DNA of 64,000 nucleotides from Kudoa neothunni (GCA_964304625.1 OZ199840.1:6076001-6140000); one strand, 5' to 3'; positions 1 to 13,719 are shown, counted from the stretch's first letter. Translations and numbers: made by a program. The notes: a model not told the origin generated them from the sequence alone.

Positions 1-669
1 TAACGATTGTGTGAGTTGTAATAAACCAAGAGTTAATAGATGGCATTATTGAAGCATTTCTTGATAAATGTATACATAATATTTATTGATCAACGAACAA
101 ACGCATAATAACTCAACGCCGGAAACTCAATTTCACAAGTGGGAATAAATTCTTGAATAAATTTATCTTTAGGAATTTAGTCAATAATATATTTCTTTGT
201 AATCATCGGTTGAATAAAATTAATAAATTTACTGAATTTTTACTTTATCTTCAGTGATAACAAAGTTTTAAATGCATTTATTTGATTATAAATTAATTCC
301 ATTTGTTTTTAAAACGAATTCCCACGGCTTAAACAAGGAAACTAGAAAGAATGAATGCCCTATTTATTGTTGAATATATTAAGCGGAGTTATTTGATTTA
401 AGTGTCTATTTGATTTTCAGGGCCACAAACTGTATAGTTGATGAATACATTGATCTCTATTTGAGGCATGGATAGAATGTAAATGTATTCAACCAATAGA
501 AAAAAATCAAAAACCACCTTGTGAATAATTTCCATTCTATATCTATAGTTTATTTTGGGTTTAGCGCAAACACCAAACCTCATATGTGAATTTGGTCAAA
601 AATAAACCATCTCCAAACAAACCTCAACCCAAAAGGGATAAACCCACTATCCCATGAGAGTAAACAACG
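1..669. other. non-genic AT-rich stretch
   Basis: I see no convincing exon here. A 61-codon minus-strand open frame (398-583) has no recognisable content and no supporting splice sites. The 3' part must hold the promoter and 5' UTR of the small membrane protein gene that starts at 670. Confidence 0.5.
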
Positions 670-1026
670 ATGAACAATGTTTACACCATTTTCATTATCA
701 TTATGTTTTCCATTTTTATATTGATATTTGTGTTGTATTTATTTTGCTATTGTTTCTCCAAACGTAATTTTGTATTAATTTTGTCAGCGTTCTAACATTC
801 CTAAAATGTAGTGCAAAACAATCTCGAGCGAAGAAATGCTATAATTCAAGTGGAAATAGGCTCGGAAGTGCATCACATCGTTGTGGAACCAAATATTGAA
901 ATTCCTGCCCCTCCGTACAAATCCCAAACCAGTGTAGAAGTTGATACTGTAACTGAAACCCAACCACCGTCGTATAGAACTACCACCACAAACAGTGATA
1001 ACCGCGTCAAAATATATTATAAATAA
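670..1026 (+). CDS. small single-pass membrane protein with PPxY-type tail (copy 1)
   Basis: Two exons, 670-763 and 812-1026, joined over a 48-bp intron (764-811) that has a clean GT..AG and a TTCTAAC branch-like site; phases match and give 102 residues. Residues about 5-27 are a run of I/F/L/V/Y, a strong membrane segment, with only a few residues before it, so the rest is a soluble tail of about 70 residues. The tail holds one canonical PPxY (PPSY) and one near-match (APPY); such motifs are bound by WW domains, as in Nedd4-family ubiquitin ligases. No known family is recognised. A second gene of the same design starts 165 bp downstream. AATAAA overlaps the stop region (1021-1026). The coding call rests on the spliced frame and the shared design, not on homology. 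Confidence 0.7.
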
Positions 1027-1190
1027 ATTCAAATAATAATATAGATAACAATGTGTAATTACTTTTACGTTGAAAAATATTTCTTCCAACCAACCGTAAT
1101 CAACAAAAACAAATAACATCTACTAAACGGATGTTTATAACTTTTTGATGTACAAACCAATTTAAATTCTATAAACAATAATCCATCATA

Positions 1191-1488
1191 ATGTTTATCG
1201 ATAGTAATACCCAGCCTCATTACTATTCTTTGTTAGATGATGAATCTCTCACTACTATAATTCTATTTTGTCTCTGTATTCTACTGATACTAATTGTGCA
1301 TATACTGTTCGTTAGGATAATTATTAAAAGTAAATCTTTCATTCTGCATAATAATGACGGTTTATTAAGAACTTCGTCGTAGCCAAGACATCCAAATTAG
1401 GGATACGAGCGTAGTAACACCTCCAACATACAACTGGGCCGCTGTCTGTGTAGAAAATATCTCACCTCCACAATATATCACAATTTGA
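1191..1488 (+). CDS. small single-pass membrane protein with two PPxY motifs (copy 2)
   Basis: Two exons, 1191-1329 and 1370-1488, around a 40-bp GT..AG intron; phase 1 joins cleanly and gives 85 residues. A short polar N-terminus (about 22 residues) is followed by a leucine/isoleucine-rich membrane segment (about 23-45), basic residues, and a cytoplasm-type tail with two canonical PPxY motifs (PPTY and PPQY), the last almost at the C-terminus. The design matches the gene just upstream, though the sequences are otherwise unlike, so they are tandem partners or an old duplication. Known small PPxY membrane proteins such as NDFIP or Commissureless act as adaptors for Nedd4 ligases; a similar role here is inference. 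No homologue is recognised. Confidence 0.7.
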
Positions 1489-4400
1489 TTATAGTTTTCT
1501 CTAATATATGTGGAATATTCTCAATTTGAAGTTTAATGTATGTTCCTTAATCCTCCTTGCACGGCGCGGAAGAAACTGTCTTAATGGTTTTTAATTTCTT
1601 TGTGCTATGTTTTAAACAATTTTTCAACTATTTGTAAGATGTTCTGCGTAGGAAATTTAATTAGCTATGGAGCGTTAGTAGGCTTCAGAACAGAGTCCCC
1701 TAATGCATCAATATCGGCTATTTAATAGTAAGGAAAAAATTAACCAAACAAAAATTAAAATTAAACAGATTCCATCTGAAAATAGTAATTTCGAACGTGA
1801 AACCCACTTCTAAATAAGATAGTGCAAGTAAAATTGATCCGAGCGCACATCAACGGCGGCAGCGTTGGTGTATTAAGTCGGAAACAGCAAATTAACAATA
1901 AACAGATTCAATCGAATAAAGGTGTCTTGGCTCTAATTTATAATTTAACGTGATTTTTTATGGCATGTATAAGAGGAAAATTTAAATTAACTCTTGAAAT
2001 TTGATTTATACATCTTTTCTTGCCAGATAAAATTTGTTATTTGAAAACACTAGATTTGTCGCGTTACTTCTGTCACGTAATCCTTAATTTTCACTTTATT
2101 TTACTTTTTTAAACATTTTCCTTATAAATTTAATAATATCAGAAATAGATTTTCATTGTTACAAAGTTAAGTGAAACGACCGAAAATTCCACGATTTTTA
2201 AACCACATTCTTGATTCTCTCTAATATTCATTAAAATTTAAAGTTGGCCAAAGGAAACGCTTCCATCCTTCTAGAGACAAGCTTATAGTAACGAAAAGTA
2301 CATCCGAAAATTAAATATGTTATTTTTGGATCGAGTATGTAATCCGCGGTGAAGTTCTATAATATGCTAAGATATATCATTTACTCAATGAAATGTTACA
2401 TCTTAAATTTTTAAATCTACGATTATAAGATAAAAATATATTTACTCGGTATATATGTGTTTTCCTTAAAAACGAAACATATTTATGTTTGTAGAGACAA
2501 CAAAATCATTAAAATTAGCCAATAATAATTTTTTTAATGTAATGTTTTTACGTCGTTCGAAATGATTTAAACTTCTAGAGGAATTCCGAAATTTACAGAT
2601 GGCTTAGATTTTTCTACCCAAGACTAGGTTCAAATTAGTTGGATTTTTGGTCCGCGCGGACCCATTCCGGACAGGAAGGGTTAATCGCTATGTCAATCTC
2701 TATTTGGACAGCATTCGAGATTAAAATAGGAATTAAGGAAGTTAACATAACGTAAGTGAGTAAGTGAGCTCTAATTCCGGTTTATTCGATGCTTTCAGTT
2801 TTTAATATTAGTACAAATTGATAAAAACCTCCTAATATTTGTTAACTTTTTAACAAGCTCACTCAAAGTCATAATATTATGGTCTTTTGACAATGTTACA
2901 AACGTATATATAATACTTCTTGGAATTTTTTGCGTTACAAAGTGAAACCTTTAGAGCCCATATTAGGAAGTGTATCTTTGGTGGACCAAGTCTTATTCAC
3001 AAACATTATAACTGCTAATTTTTCTCTCTAAGAGAAAATGAGGATGTAACGTAATAAACGCGCCCGCTATAGGGAAAGCAGAAGCACGAACTCTTCCCCT
3101 TGTTAAACGTTAACACTATTAGGCCTATGATGCACATTATTATCATGTAACACGTCCCGAACGACTCTAAGTTAATATAACTTTCCCCGCTGGGCAAAAA
3201 CAATATATGCAGAGGGTTGAAACAGTGAGCGTAACTCTAAAAAAACGTTACCGATATGAAATAGCCAAACACGGCTGAAATGACACTTTTAGAACAAGAG
3301 GTTTAACTCTTCCCTCAAATTTAACGCATTGAAGAGGCCCCTTTTTTAGTATGTTCCCTCCATTATTATTCTAATGAATGAAATGTTCATTCTGTCTCTA
3401 TTCTACAAACATAATTATGTTTCACCTTCTGAATATTACCGTTTTTACAACGAAATAAACAAAATTTGTCATTACTCCATTAATTCTAACTCTTCTAACT
3501 TATTCGATCCAATGCAAGATATCGAATTAAGTAAATAAAAATAATACAGCATTTTATTTTCTTTATTCAGCACGCACCCGAATGCCACGTAATGTCATTT
3601 ACAAGATGAAAATACAAGCAACTTGCATGTTTATACAATAAGCATAAATAAATAAATTGTACATTTATGGATTAGTTTATGCAATTAGATAAAAAAATTA
3701 AGGCACTTTCAACTTTAGAGTCTCGTGATTAAAGAACGAAACAGGTGGGCCGATTAGTACAAACTATCGAATGATTTAAACTTTAATCTTTATTTTGGAA
3801 AAATAAACCATTTTTGGCAAATGTACACTTGGAGCGATATTATATGTGCCAATATCCACTTCCCACATTTATATATTTTTTAATCCTTTTTTTTTGATCT
3901 CTACATTATTTATTGGGATACAAATGATCAAATTAATATACTGGTATTCGATTGACACTTTAGTTATATTTTAATTTAGAGTACAAAAATAATATAGTAT
4001 TGTCGAATGTCCATCACAAACTCAAAATTAGGATAATTTTGCGTGAATTTAAATCATACGAATTAGAATGGGATTAACGAGAGGAGGTTCTGATTATCAT
4101 GCTCTAAATGTTATAATTTCTGTGCTAGTATAATGGCTCGATTAAATTATTCTTTAAAAAATTGGTATTGATAAAATTGACAATTTGTTTGTTCATTGTA
4201 TGTGTATTGCATTCATTCAATTTTTTTATTATAAATTATATTTTTTCATTACATCTTTATTATTAAATAATAATTAATCCGAGATAAGAGAAAAATTATT
4301 CAAAATTCCTAGATCTAGTTGAACTTCAGCACGTTCCCAATATAATTTTCGAAGGTTAGTCATTTGAGGATTAACTACCATGATGAAGAACCCTCTAAGC

Positions 4401-6733
4401 ATCTTCTTAACGATGTCTTAATGAGTTTAAAACGCTGAATCATATTTTCAAAACCCGAAAATACTAGAGAAATTAATAATCATTTTCAATGAAAAATTTA
4501 TCAAAAGTTGTATTTTCGATTCAGTTTTAGGCGCCTCTATCGAACCATCGAACGCAGTCATATTCTGATCACACATGTGGAGCATTAGTCCATCCCAATG
4601 CATTTATAATTTGAAATAATGTATCTACAGTTGTTTTTAATAATCAAAGACATTAGGTAATTTTCCATTCAATTCCCTGGAATGACTAACTATTCATTTA
4701 GATCTCGCTCGAATTGGTCACCTTTTTCACATGTGATTTTTAATCGGCAAAAAATAGGTTATAGAATTCGAGACTTTTTGTAAAAGTATTAATAACGAGA
4801 AATAACTGTCATTAATCCTAATAGTATTCGTTATAACATATTATTCAACAAGTTAAAATGATACGGAGGTATCGTCCTAACACCGGATATTTCTCTGGAT
4901 TTTTAGCACTCTATAATTATTGTCTTCTGCTTTAAAGTTCACTTAAATGGGATCGCATCAAAAGCTCAATCTTATAACCCAGATTTTTGGGATAATTAAA
5001 AAGAAATATTTTATTTTCACGGAAAATAATTGAAACATGAGTTAGGAAAAAAACTACCATATTGCAGGTTAATTTTGAAGTTACTAAAATATATCTATCC
5101 ACATACTTGGAGTCTAATTTTAAATTAATATAAAATTTTGAAACAAACACCGAGAGCCTCTGAAACGAGTTATTTCCTGATTCAAAAGTTCCAGGAAAAA
5201 TTAAAAAAAATTTCCAACTCGCTTTAATGAATAAGTGAAACCGCATAAGAATTTATGAACACATCTATGTGGTCAGCATTTACAAAAATTCACATTTTAC
5301 GGCGATAAAAAGCATTTTCAAACGATTTTTATGGCATATTCGGTAATCCTCTTTAGCTTGGTGCTAATCTTCTTAGATTAATTGAGAAAAATTGACTAAG
5401 ATCCGGATAAAGATGAGCTATTGGATTTTTATAGGGCGTATTCGATTTTCCCGTTAAGGACAAGAAATTATTGAATTTAAATTGGAATAATTTCTAAAGT
5501 GTGCTCGGCTATAAAAAATAGAATTAAATTAGGGATTCAATTAAACGCCGCAAGGTATTGTAGGTTGGGTACTTAGTCGGGAAGGAAACGTGATTGTTAA
5601 ATAAATAAAGAATTAAAATGTTATTAAATTTGAATGTTTTTATGGGCAAAAACCCATCAAATGTAACAAACATAACCGAGCAGTTAGTTGACCATTGAGA
5701 GCTTTCCCAAAACAGGTATCGTCATCAGTTTATCGAAAATTACTTCACACCACACAGAACACAACTCTAAAAATCTTGTTTTTACCACAAATTTAACCGC
5801 AAAGTTATCTTTATTGAACATAACCTAAAGTGGTTCGTTGACTCATGGTATCGAATGATTCAAAATGATCAGTTAAGTATACCTAATTAATAAATCAATC
5901 AAACGCATTCCATTGGGAAAATGGATAAACATACAAATATTAATTTTAAGGAGGATTACATTTCCACCTTGAAGGTGAATAGCGGTTTGAAAATTATTCA
6001 ACCCAGGTGGTTTTTGGATTACATAATGCATTAGTATTGGTCAACAAAATTTTTAACAGCGGTCTGTCGGTTGTGGGAACAGTTATAGATTATTGAAGGA
6101 TCACTTGATTAACACCCATGATAAACATTTTACATGTAAACATTCATATTTAAGTTAGAGAGATGTTAGAGGTTAGGTTTTAACCGATTGTAATGTTAAT
6201 ACGTCAGTATATATTAAAGGTCTTCGTCGAAAACTACCGCTTTTTTAGGAGGTGTATGGAATAGTTCGAATTTGATTAGTATTAATGTGATCGATCGTTA
6301 ATTTCAACCCCAATTAAATGCAAAATTTACTAAAATTCACAATTGGATGCGATTGGCAAATATTTCTGGGGTATTACAATCAACACTCATGTGTGAAGAT
6401 AGGTTCTAAGTATTGAGATATCCTTAAACAAATAAATACAGCTACAATCTGTACTTAATAGTTATTTCCAATCGATATAAAAGATTCGATAAATGTTGTT
6501 GCCTGTGGAAAGGTATCGATTGATGAACGAACCATTTAAGCAACTACTTTCCAAAATTAAATTCTGCAATAATCTCAATCCAAAGAGCTATATCCAATGA
6601 TCGGCCTACTTTACAAGTTTTAGGATACAGGTAAATTAAATCCTTCTCACTATTATCTCTTAAACTAGTTAAGGAAATTAATCGTAGTGTTACATCTTGT
6701 GATAGAGCTCATAGTTATTCACAACATACTGCA
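1489..6733. other. 5.2-kb non-genic region upstream of Brachyury
   Basis: No exon chain could be built. A 104-codon minus open frame (4932-5246) shows no domain and is probably chance. The region contains a piggyBac-like terminus at 2649-2684. The part nearest 6734 must contain the Brachyury promoter, and developmental enhancers would be expected here, but none can be identified by eye. Confidence 0.5.
2641..2684 (-). mobile_element. piggyBac-like terminus with palindrome
   Basis: Read on the minus strand this begins TTAACCCTTCC and carries, about 20 bases in, the perfect 14-bp palindrome GGTCCGCGCGGACC (2649-2662). The same layout, with other palindromes, recurs at 12229, 26427, 40722, 55781 and 63902. 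No partner end was found nearby, so this is a solo or decayed end. Confidence 0.5.
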
Positions 6734-9140
6734 ATGTCTAAACAAGATAGTTCAATAAATAACTGTGTGACACTGAACGAATCGGGTGTCGGTGGAGGTA
6801 TGTATGAGAAGATGGATGGAGGAGAGAGTTGTTCATTGGTAGTGGCGAGCGGTGCAACATCATCATCGTCCTCTGCAACTACAACTGCTCCATCCACTCA
6901 AGAAGATATCCTCCAAATTCCATCGTCAACACCTCAGAAGTTGTTGTTATCACACAACAGCAAATCCACAACAATAAACTATATCACCACAACTGACACA
7001 AGCGACGTTGTAAATGGTAGCCGAATTGTGTATTGGTTTGTGGAGAGGATTTAATTTTGTTTTTAAGACTTTACAGATTTACCGCCCCCCAATTTTGTTG
7101 AGTCCACCCTCATGAGCACCAATAATTCGACTGTTGTAAGTGTTAGTGAAAAAACAGGGAGTAAGGCGGTATTGAAAACTGAAAATTGTGTAAAGGAAAC
7201 ACCTTTTCAACCCGTTCCTTGTACGAACAGTGCAAGTTCAGCAGCGCCCAACTTCAGTCAAGAAAGCAATTGTAATATATTCCAGTCGTTAGCGAATGCA
7301 TATAAATTATTTATTTTGGTGTTGAATAGTGACTGTTCGTAAGAACTCAATAGAACCGAGCCACTCAAGCAACATTAGCATTAACAAAACAATTCCAGAT
7401 AATAACCAGGTAAAAATCACACTATTGGACGAAAAATTATGGGAAAAATTTCACACTCATGTCAACGAAATGATTGTCACTAAGGATGGCAGGTAAAAAT
7501 CGAAATTAATACCAACAATCGGTGTGCATTGATGATGGCGATTTGTAGGCGTATGTTTCCAGTACTTAAAATAAAAATCGACGGACTAGAGCCCACATCA
7601 ATGTACACTGTTACCATTGATTTTTCGGTGTCTGACTCCCATCGATGGAAATTCATGAACGGCAGATGGATACGAGGCAACAAAGAAGATAACATCAAAA
7701 ACAGTAGCACCTATATGCATTGCGATTCGCCAAATTTTGGCTCATTCTGGATGAATAATACTATAAGCTTTGCCAAGTTGAAAATCAGTAACAAAGTCTC
7801 GAAAGATTCTTCCAAAGTTGCTTTCCATCACATTGGCTTCGCTTTAAAGTGTACATATTTTAGATTCAGATCCATTCATTGTTTAGATATCTTCCGTGTA
7901 TTCATATTTATTCGATCGATAATACAACTAGGGGACTCACTCATGTGATAACGAAACACTTTGAAAACACTGAATTTGTAGCGGTGACTGCTTATCAAAA
8001 TGATGCGATCACTAGACTAAAAGTTAGCTACAATCCATTTGCGAAGGCATTTCTCGACGTAAAACGCTCCGGTAATGATAGCCCCATTAGCCATTATAAT
8101 AGTAGCAGTGGAAGCGGTCATTGTCTTAGTCGAGGTAGTTGTTATATTTCAGTTAGCCTGACCCAAACACAATTGTAATATAGATATATACAAGCCCTAT
8201 GATGATAATTATATCAAAAATTTTAACTCAGTGTCTACATCAGCTTCATCCTCTGGAACTAACAACAATAGCAATGGTGGTGCTGCAAATCAAAGCTGCA
8301 GTATTAGCGGCAGCAACAACAACGGCAATAATTCAGTTTCCACTTGTAAAACACAAATTTCGGATATTATTTGTGTCTATTAGTAGAATTCTTTCGTTAG
8401 ATCATAAACAGTTAAGCGGCACCAATGATGATAGCTATAGCAATTTGGCAAATAATGTAAATCCATTTTTGTACCAACAAAATCTAGCGCAAGATCCCTC
8501 TAACAATATTCCCCAAGTTATGGCCCATCATCTAAAACCATCTTGCAACAGTAGCACATCCACCACAACTAACAACAACGGTCACAATTTGAGCAGCACT
8601 CTAACAAACAGCGATTTGAATAACAGCGCTAACAGTTCACTTGGCATGATCAATCCAACCAATCTCCCACATTATTACGATTATCTACAATCTACAACTG
8701 AAAACTGTTCGATGAACCCTCGAATTAATGTAGAGACCCGCAACAACTCGCTGCTCTCTTTCTATGACAATAGTGGCAACTTTAAAACACCCAACTATCC
8801 TTATGCGTATCAGTACAATTGTCCAAATAACTACTACTATGACAAGGCGTATTTGTCTGCTGATAATGGAACCTATTTTTATGCCATCAAACCTGATAAT
8901 TCCCCCACTCAGCAATCAATAAACACCTCCTTGCACAACAACCATCAAAGTGGCAATGCAGGTGGAAACATTGCTAATTGTAACAGTCGTCATATTCCGG
9001 TCGAAAACATCCATCAATATAACTACAACTATCAAACCACCGCCTCATTTTATAACAAGGATACCAAATTTCATGAAAAAACCAACCCCAAACCTAATCA
9101 TTCATCTCAAACTATTCGTGATGATAAACGATTAGACTGA
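6734..9140 (+). CDS. bra: Brachyury-type T-box transcription factor
   Basis: Seven exons (6734-7016, 7077-7271, 7330-7492, 7549-7816, 7864-8134, 8184-8345, 8401-9140) splice in phase to 693 residues; introns are 47-60 bp. The T-box lies at about residues 195-372. It starts with LW..F...NEMIVTKDGRRMFPVLK, continues with HRWKFMNGRW and HCDSPNFGSFWM, and ends with VTAYQND and NPFAKAFLDVK. SPNFG and NPFAKAFLD are hallmarks of Brachyury rather than other T-box groups. The protein would be a sequence-specific DNA-binding regulator of mesoderm, hindgut or blastopore fate. The segment that is normally LHKYEPRIHIV reads LFRYLPCIHIY, a marked divergence. The N-terminus is Ser/Thr-rich; the long C-terminus (about 395-693) is Asn/Ser-rich. 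The exon 2/3 and 6/7 junctions are the least certain. The start is the first ATG of the open frame. A possible AATAAA lies near 9294. Confidence 0.93.
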
Positions 9141-10239
9141 ATCGCTATCATTAGAGAATATAAGACACTTCTGCCATTATTATCACTATTTACATACAAT
9201 GAATTTCACCTCATCATTTAGCTTTTTTTTTGATTGCCTATTTAGCTTTCTAAGTCTCTTTGCGGTACACTTTTAAAATATATTCATCGATCTAATAAAT
9301 GTTCATTTTCATCTAGATTTAGCCTATTTGTTTATAATTTTAGGTTTTTTAGCTATAATATCGGAGAGGAGAATTAACTACTGGATGGATTCCTTTTTAA
9401 TTGATAAGCTAAAAGTAATTAATTTTAGAGCTGTATTTCGGTATTTTTCGTATTAATTTATTAAAGGTAGTTTGTTGTATTTCGGTTAAATTGAGGAGTA
9501 CGTTGGGTACAACGAATTTTAGAAACTAGTAAAGTATGTTATTTATAATTGCTCCTTGAGTTGGTTAATTAGCAGTAAAATTCGCCACATCTAAAATACC
9601 GCTAGGTATGTTAGAAAAATTAGATTTGTCCGTTAATATCACTCATTTAAATAAAAGTGCCAAAAAAATCATCGCTGAGAGGTTCGAATTAGTGTCAAAA
9701 TGTTTATTGGTGCATACAAAAGTGAAATCTCTAAGTTGGACCAAATAACGCTATCTGTAATGACTGATATTCTATTTTATTGTTCATGATCAATTAAATT
9801 AAAAAACCTTGGCCGTCTACATTATATATTCTAATTGATAAATTAGAATATTCAAGTTCGCAAGTTTAAAAAACTAAAAAATATTATCCTGTAGTTGAGC
9901 AATTTTTTTTCGAGTTGGAAACACCTCATCCACGTATGTGGTTTTACCTCGAGGGTGGTTTTGTAATGAACATAAAATAAATGAAGCCCAGGCATTTTAA
10001 GTTACAATGTTGCTAAATTATTTAAATGAATTCAAAAATTTTCCATATACGTTGTCTGTTCAAAAAGTAGCAAGACTAGCCTATTATCAAGTATTAAAGT
10101 GTTTTATACTATTCAAAATTATCAAAACTTATAAAGAATATATTTATAAGTGTTATTTATACATTAGGCAAAAATTTATATAAAACTAAAAGAGTTCTAA
10201 CACATTTTAAAAGTTACAATCCAAGTCGACGTCGCGCGA

Positions 10240-11050
10240 TCAAATGTCTGAGAATCATGAACTGCGTATTTGCAAAAAGTTTTGCATAAAACTTGGCGAT
10301 ACCAATACGGAATCATACGATATGGTTCAAAAGGTATTTTTAAATGAGTCGATCTAGAGTTTATGAGTGGTATTGACGATTTAAACAGGGAAGAATCTCT
10401 GTTTACATTAATGATCGCAATGGGGGACCTTTATCGAGCAGAAATGCTGAATTAATTGAAATTGTGAAAAATCTGATTAATTCAGATTGAAGATTAACCA
10501 TCAGGGAAATTAATGAAGAAACGGGAATTTCACTTGGGCCATATCACGATATTTTAACAGGTGACCTTGGAATGAGAAGAATTGCGGCCAAGTTTGTTCC
10601 ACATCCGCTTGCGAAAGAACAGAAAGATAAACGTGCTGAAATTCCAAGGAATCACTTCCAAAAGGTACTAGAATGTGACAAACTAATGTCCTATATCGTC
10701 ATCAGCGATGAGACGTGGGTTTACGGTTAGGGCCTAGAAACCAAGTCACAATCATCCGAGTGGAAGACTCCACCATTCCCAAGAACGAGAAAAGCGCGGC
10801 AAGTTAAAAGTAAAATAAAGGTTTTTCTCGCCGTATTCTTTGGCACCCTGTGATTTCTTTTTGTCCCCAAAGATAAAATTACACTTAAAAAGGAGAAAAT
10901 TTTCATCGATTACGAAAATAAAACAAAATGCGACAAAGGAATTATTTTCCCTCTAAAAAATAGGCTTTTCTCAATGTTTCCAAAATAGGAAAAATCGTTG
11001 GAAAAGGTGCGTTGATTGGGAAAGTGAATATTTTTAAGGGACATAAATAA
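10240..11050 (+). mobile_element. dead mariner transposase
   Basis: Fragments in more than one frame match a mariner transposase in order. They are the N-terminal helix-turn-helix (RICKKFCIKLG, then ESYDMVQKVF), the central stretch leading to DETWVYG, which contains the first catalytic Asp, and a C-terminal piece with KNRWKRCVDWE. At least two stop codons and several frameshifts break the frame, and the second catalytic D cannot be placed. Terminal repeats were not resolved. It is a fossil, probably without function. Confidence 0.85.
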
Positions 11051-11328
11051 AATATTTATAATTGTAGACATTTTTTTAACAGAACAGGTATACTGATTTA
11101 GTCATGTATGAGATAACAGAAAAAATTTCACATTATTAATATCCATACTATAATTGCTAAAATCCAATGATATATGAATGGTAATATATTTATTCATTAT
11201 GTTATGTTTAAATTATCGATGTGGCTTTAAATTTCATATTTCAACTATATTAATGTTCAATCATGAATTCTATGTTTAAAAATATTGCGCAATTATTTGT
11301 GCCATAGCTGACACGCAGAACCCTAATT

Positions 11329-11375
11329 CAGAGGTTTTTAACCTGGGGTACATGAGTGATTTAAATAAAATCTGG
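11329..11375 (+). mobile_element. hAT-like terminal fragment
   Basis: The stretch starting CAGAGGTTTTTAACCTGGGG resembles the common hAT terminus CAGNGGTTCTCAACCTGGGG. No matching opposite end was found, so only one end is claimed. Confidence 0.4.
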
Positions 11376-12228
11376 ATCCAATTATATCATCATACATTTA
11401 TTAAAATTAGGTATTTTTAGCATTAGCGTAATTATTAGAAATTTGAAATATACCCTTGCGTTATTGTTCCTTATAAATATTTTCATTTATTACAAAATTT
11501 CCTTGTGATATAATTTATTTTGTAAAAAAATCTATAAAACAAAAGTTATTCAGCAGGATAGTTGATAAAAGCTAAAAATTTCCAAAATATACTTCTTAGT
11601 ATTGCAGAGTATGCAATTAGATTGATTGCTCCTTTTACAACAACCTCTTATTGCGAAACTAGATTTCCATGGTGGTTACCATAAAAGTCATGAAATCGCT
11701 TGTATGCGCGTTGTTCTTTCAAATACTTGTCAGAATTCTGTGAACTTATTGATAAAAAGAAACTACAAAAATCTCATTAAATATTCTTTTAACGTCTATT
11801 ATTTATAAAAAAGTAGAGTTTTTGCATTGATCTTGCATTCTACTATATAAGAATTCCTCGTTTGTTAACTCTTTGTTGTTATAAACACAATAATTATTGA
11901 AAATAAAGATTTTGTTTAATAAAAATATTTTAATTCTTACAAGAGCATTTTTCACTCTGGAATTTTAGATGGATTTTACTTTAACATTTATCCATGTATA
12001 GATAATAATTCAACAACTTTCATTAAATTTTTTGTTTTAAATATTAGCACTATTGGGTATATTTGATTAGAATTTTAATAATTTCTAAAAAAATTACAGG
12101 TAAGGATTTCAGACTTTTTATTATTTTTGTTTTAATATCAAAAATAATTCATATATAAGGGATTAACAAATTTTAATACGTATTTTAAAACAAATGCACT
12201 ACATAATTAATTTACATACAAAAATATT

Positions 12229-12295
12229 TTAACCTTCCCTGTACTGAGTGAGAAAAAAATTAACCATGTGCCGAGGTGGGCCACTCAGCGACCCC
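12229..12295 (+). mobile_element. piggyBac-like terminus
   Basis: The stretch begins TTAACCTTCCCTGTACTGAG and, within 70 bases, has a GC-rich segment around GTGGGCCACTCAGCGACCCC in an AT-rich setting. It shares the TTAACC(C)TTCC start with the other ends in this window. No right end is seen. Confidence 0.4.
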
Positions 12296-13719
12296 ACAAT
12301 AAATCAATGTTAATTAAATTTTATTGCGCTTGAATTATTATCATTTAATTTAATATACAGTATTAAGCTAATAAAAATAAAAATTTAACTGAATTTTTAT
12401 TTCGTTCATTACAAAAAATGACATTGTTTGTTAGCCGAAACATTTTGTACACAAGATGAAATGTATGGGTTTTAATCTGTGGCATTTCTGCGATGACGAT
12501 TTCTTTGTAGATATAATTCATTCTCTAATAAGAAAACTTTTAAAAAAAAGTTTAGTATGATATACATTATCAACAGCGCAAACCACACATCGAAACGCAC
12601 CTTTCAGTCGTGGTCGGTATAAGCAGATTTCTTATCCAAAGACGCAGGATTTTGTGTTTAGCTGTATGCTGAATTCTTCAGTCATAATCTGTTGCATGTT
12701 AAAATTTCCACGCTTTATGATTATTTGCTGACATTATAATTCAATTTATTTGAGTTCTAAACCTGTATTTCTCAGTCGAGTTTGTTTCCTCTTTTTTAAA
12801 CTTCGATCTTTATATTTATTTGAAAAACGAAATTTAATAATTTAATTTTTGGTTTTGCTTATGAAATATCAACAATATTACGAATGAGAAAATCAGTTTG
12901 AGTAAGTGTAATATCGGAAAATTATGTATATCAATAGTTACATTCTTTAACTACCGTTTTTTTGAGATTGATCCAACGTTTGTTGAAAAAAGATGGAGAT
13001 TACACGTGAATCCGGCTGCGTTCGGATGAAAAATTCTTAAAATTTGAAAGTTATTATTTTGAGCGGAATTTTTGCTCTCCGTATTCTTTTATTTTCGTAT
13101 CAATAATAATGAAAAAAAAATGCGCAAGAGGACGTTTTTTAGGTGCCACATACTTTACCATTACCTGATATTTTATTGTCAGGCCTAATGAATATTGCGA
13201 ACATAATTTTTTGTTGTATTGTTCAATCGTGAAATGTGTGAAGATTTATAAAAAACTAAGAATAATTTTAAAGAGTCAATTTAAAGACATCTTGATACAT
13301 TTTAATGTAATTTGACACACTATTCTTCATTATATACTGGTTTTAAAAAAATAAATTTTATTAATATCGCGACAACCCTAATATTTTATAATAAATCACA
13401 TTATTGATTAGATTTGTATTATTCTAGTTTTAATGGTTTCTATTTTTAAAATACAGTCCTATCTTGAATGAAATAATAATTTCGATTTTTCTAATTAGGA
13501 TACCGTGCAACGTTGAAATAACGGATAACTTAAAGTGCTGAAAAATAGTAGTCATGACACCTCTCTATGACAAAGAATCAAAATACATAATTTTTTAATA
13601 TTTTTCTCATATATTTCTTTAATTATATGATTTTTTCATCACTCATTTTTCTGTAATTACGAAAAACACATACAAAATAGATAAACTTAATTAAAATTAG
13701 AAAATGTTTTCATTCATTT

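Noticed and set aside
398-583. 61-codon minus-strand open frame
   Set aside because: No domain, no splice partners; AT-rich chance frame.
784-1119. 111-codon minus-strand open frame
   Set aside because: Antisense shadow of the first PPxY gene, whose spliced plus-strand model is better supported.
4932-5246. 104-codon minus-strand open frame
   Set aside because: Longer than average for chance, but the composition follows the AT-rich background and no start context, splice sites or family is seen.
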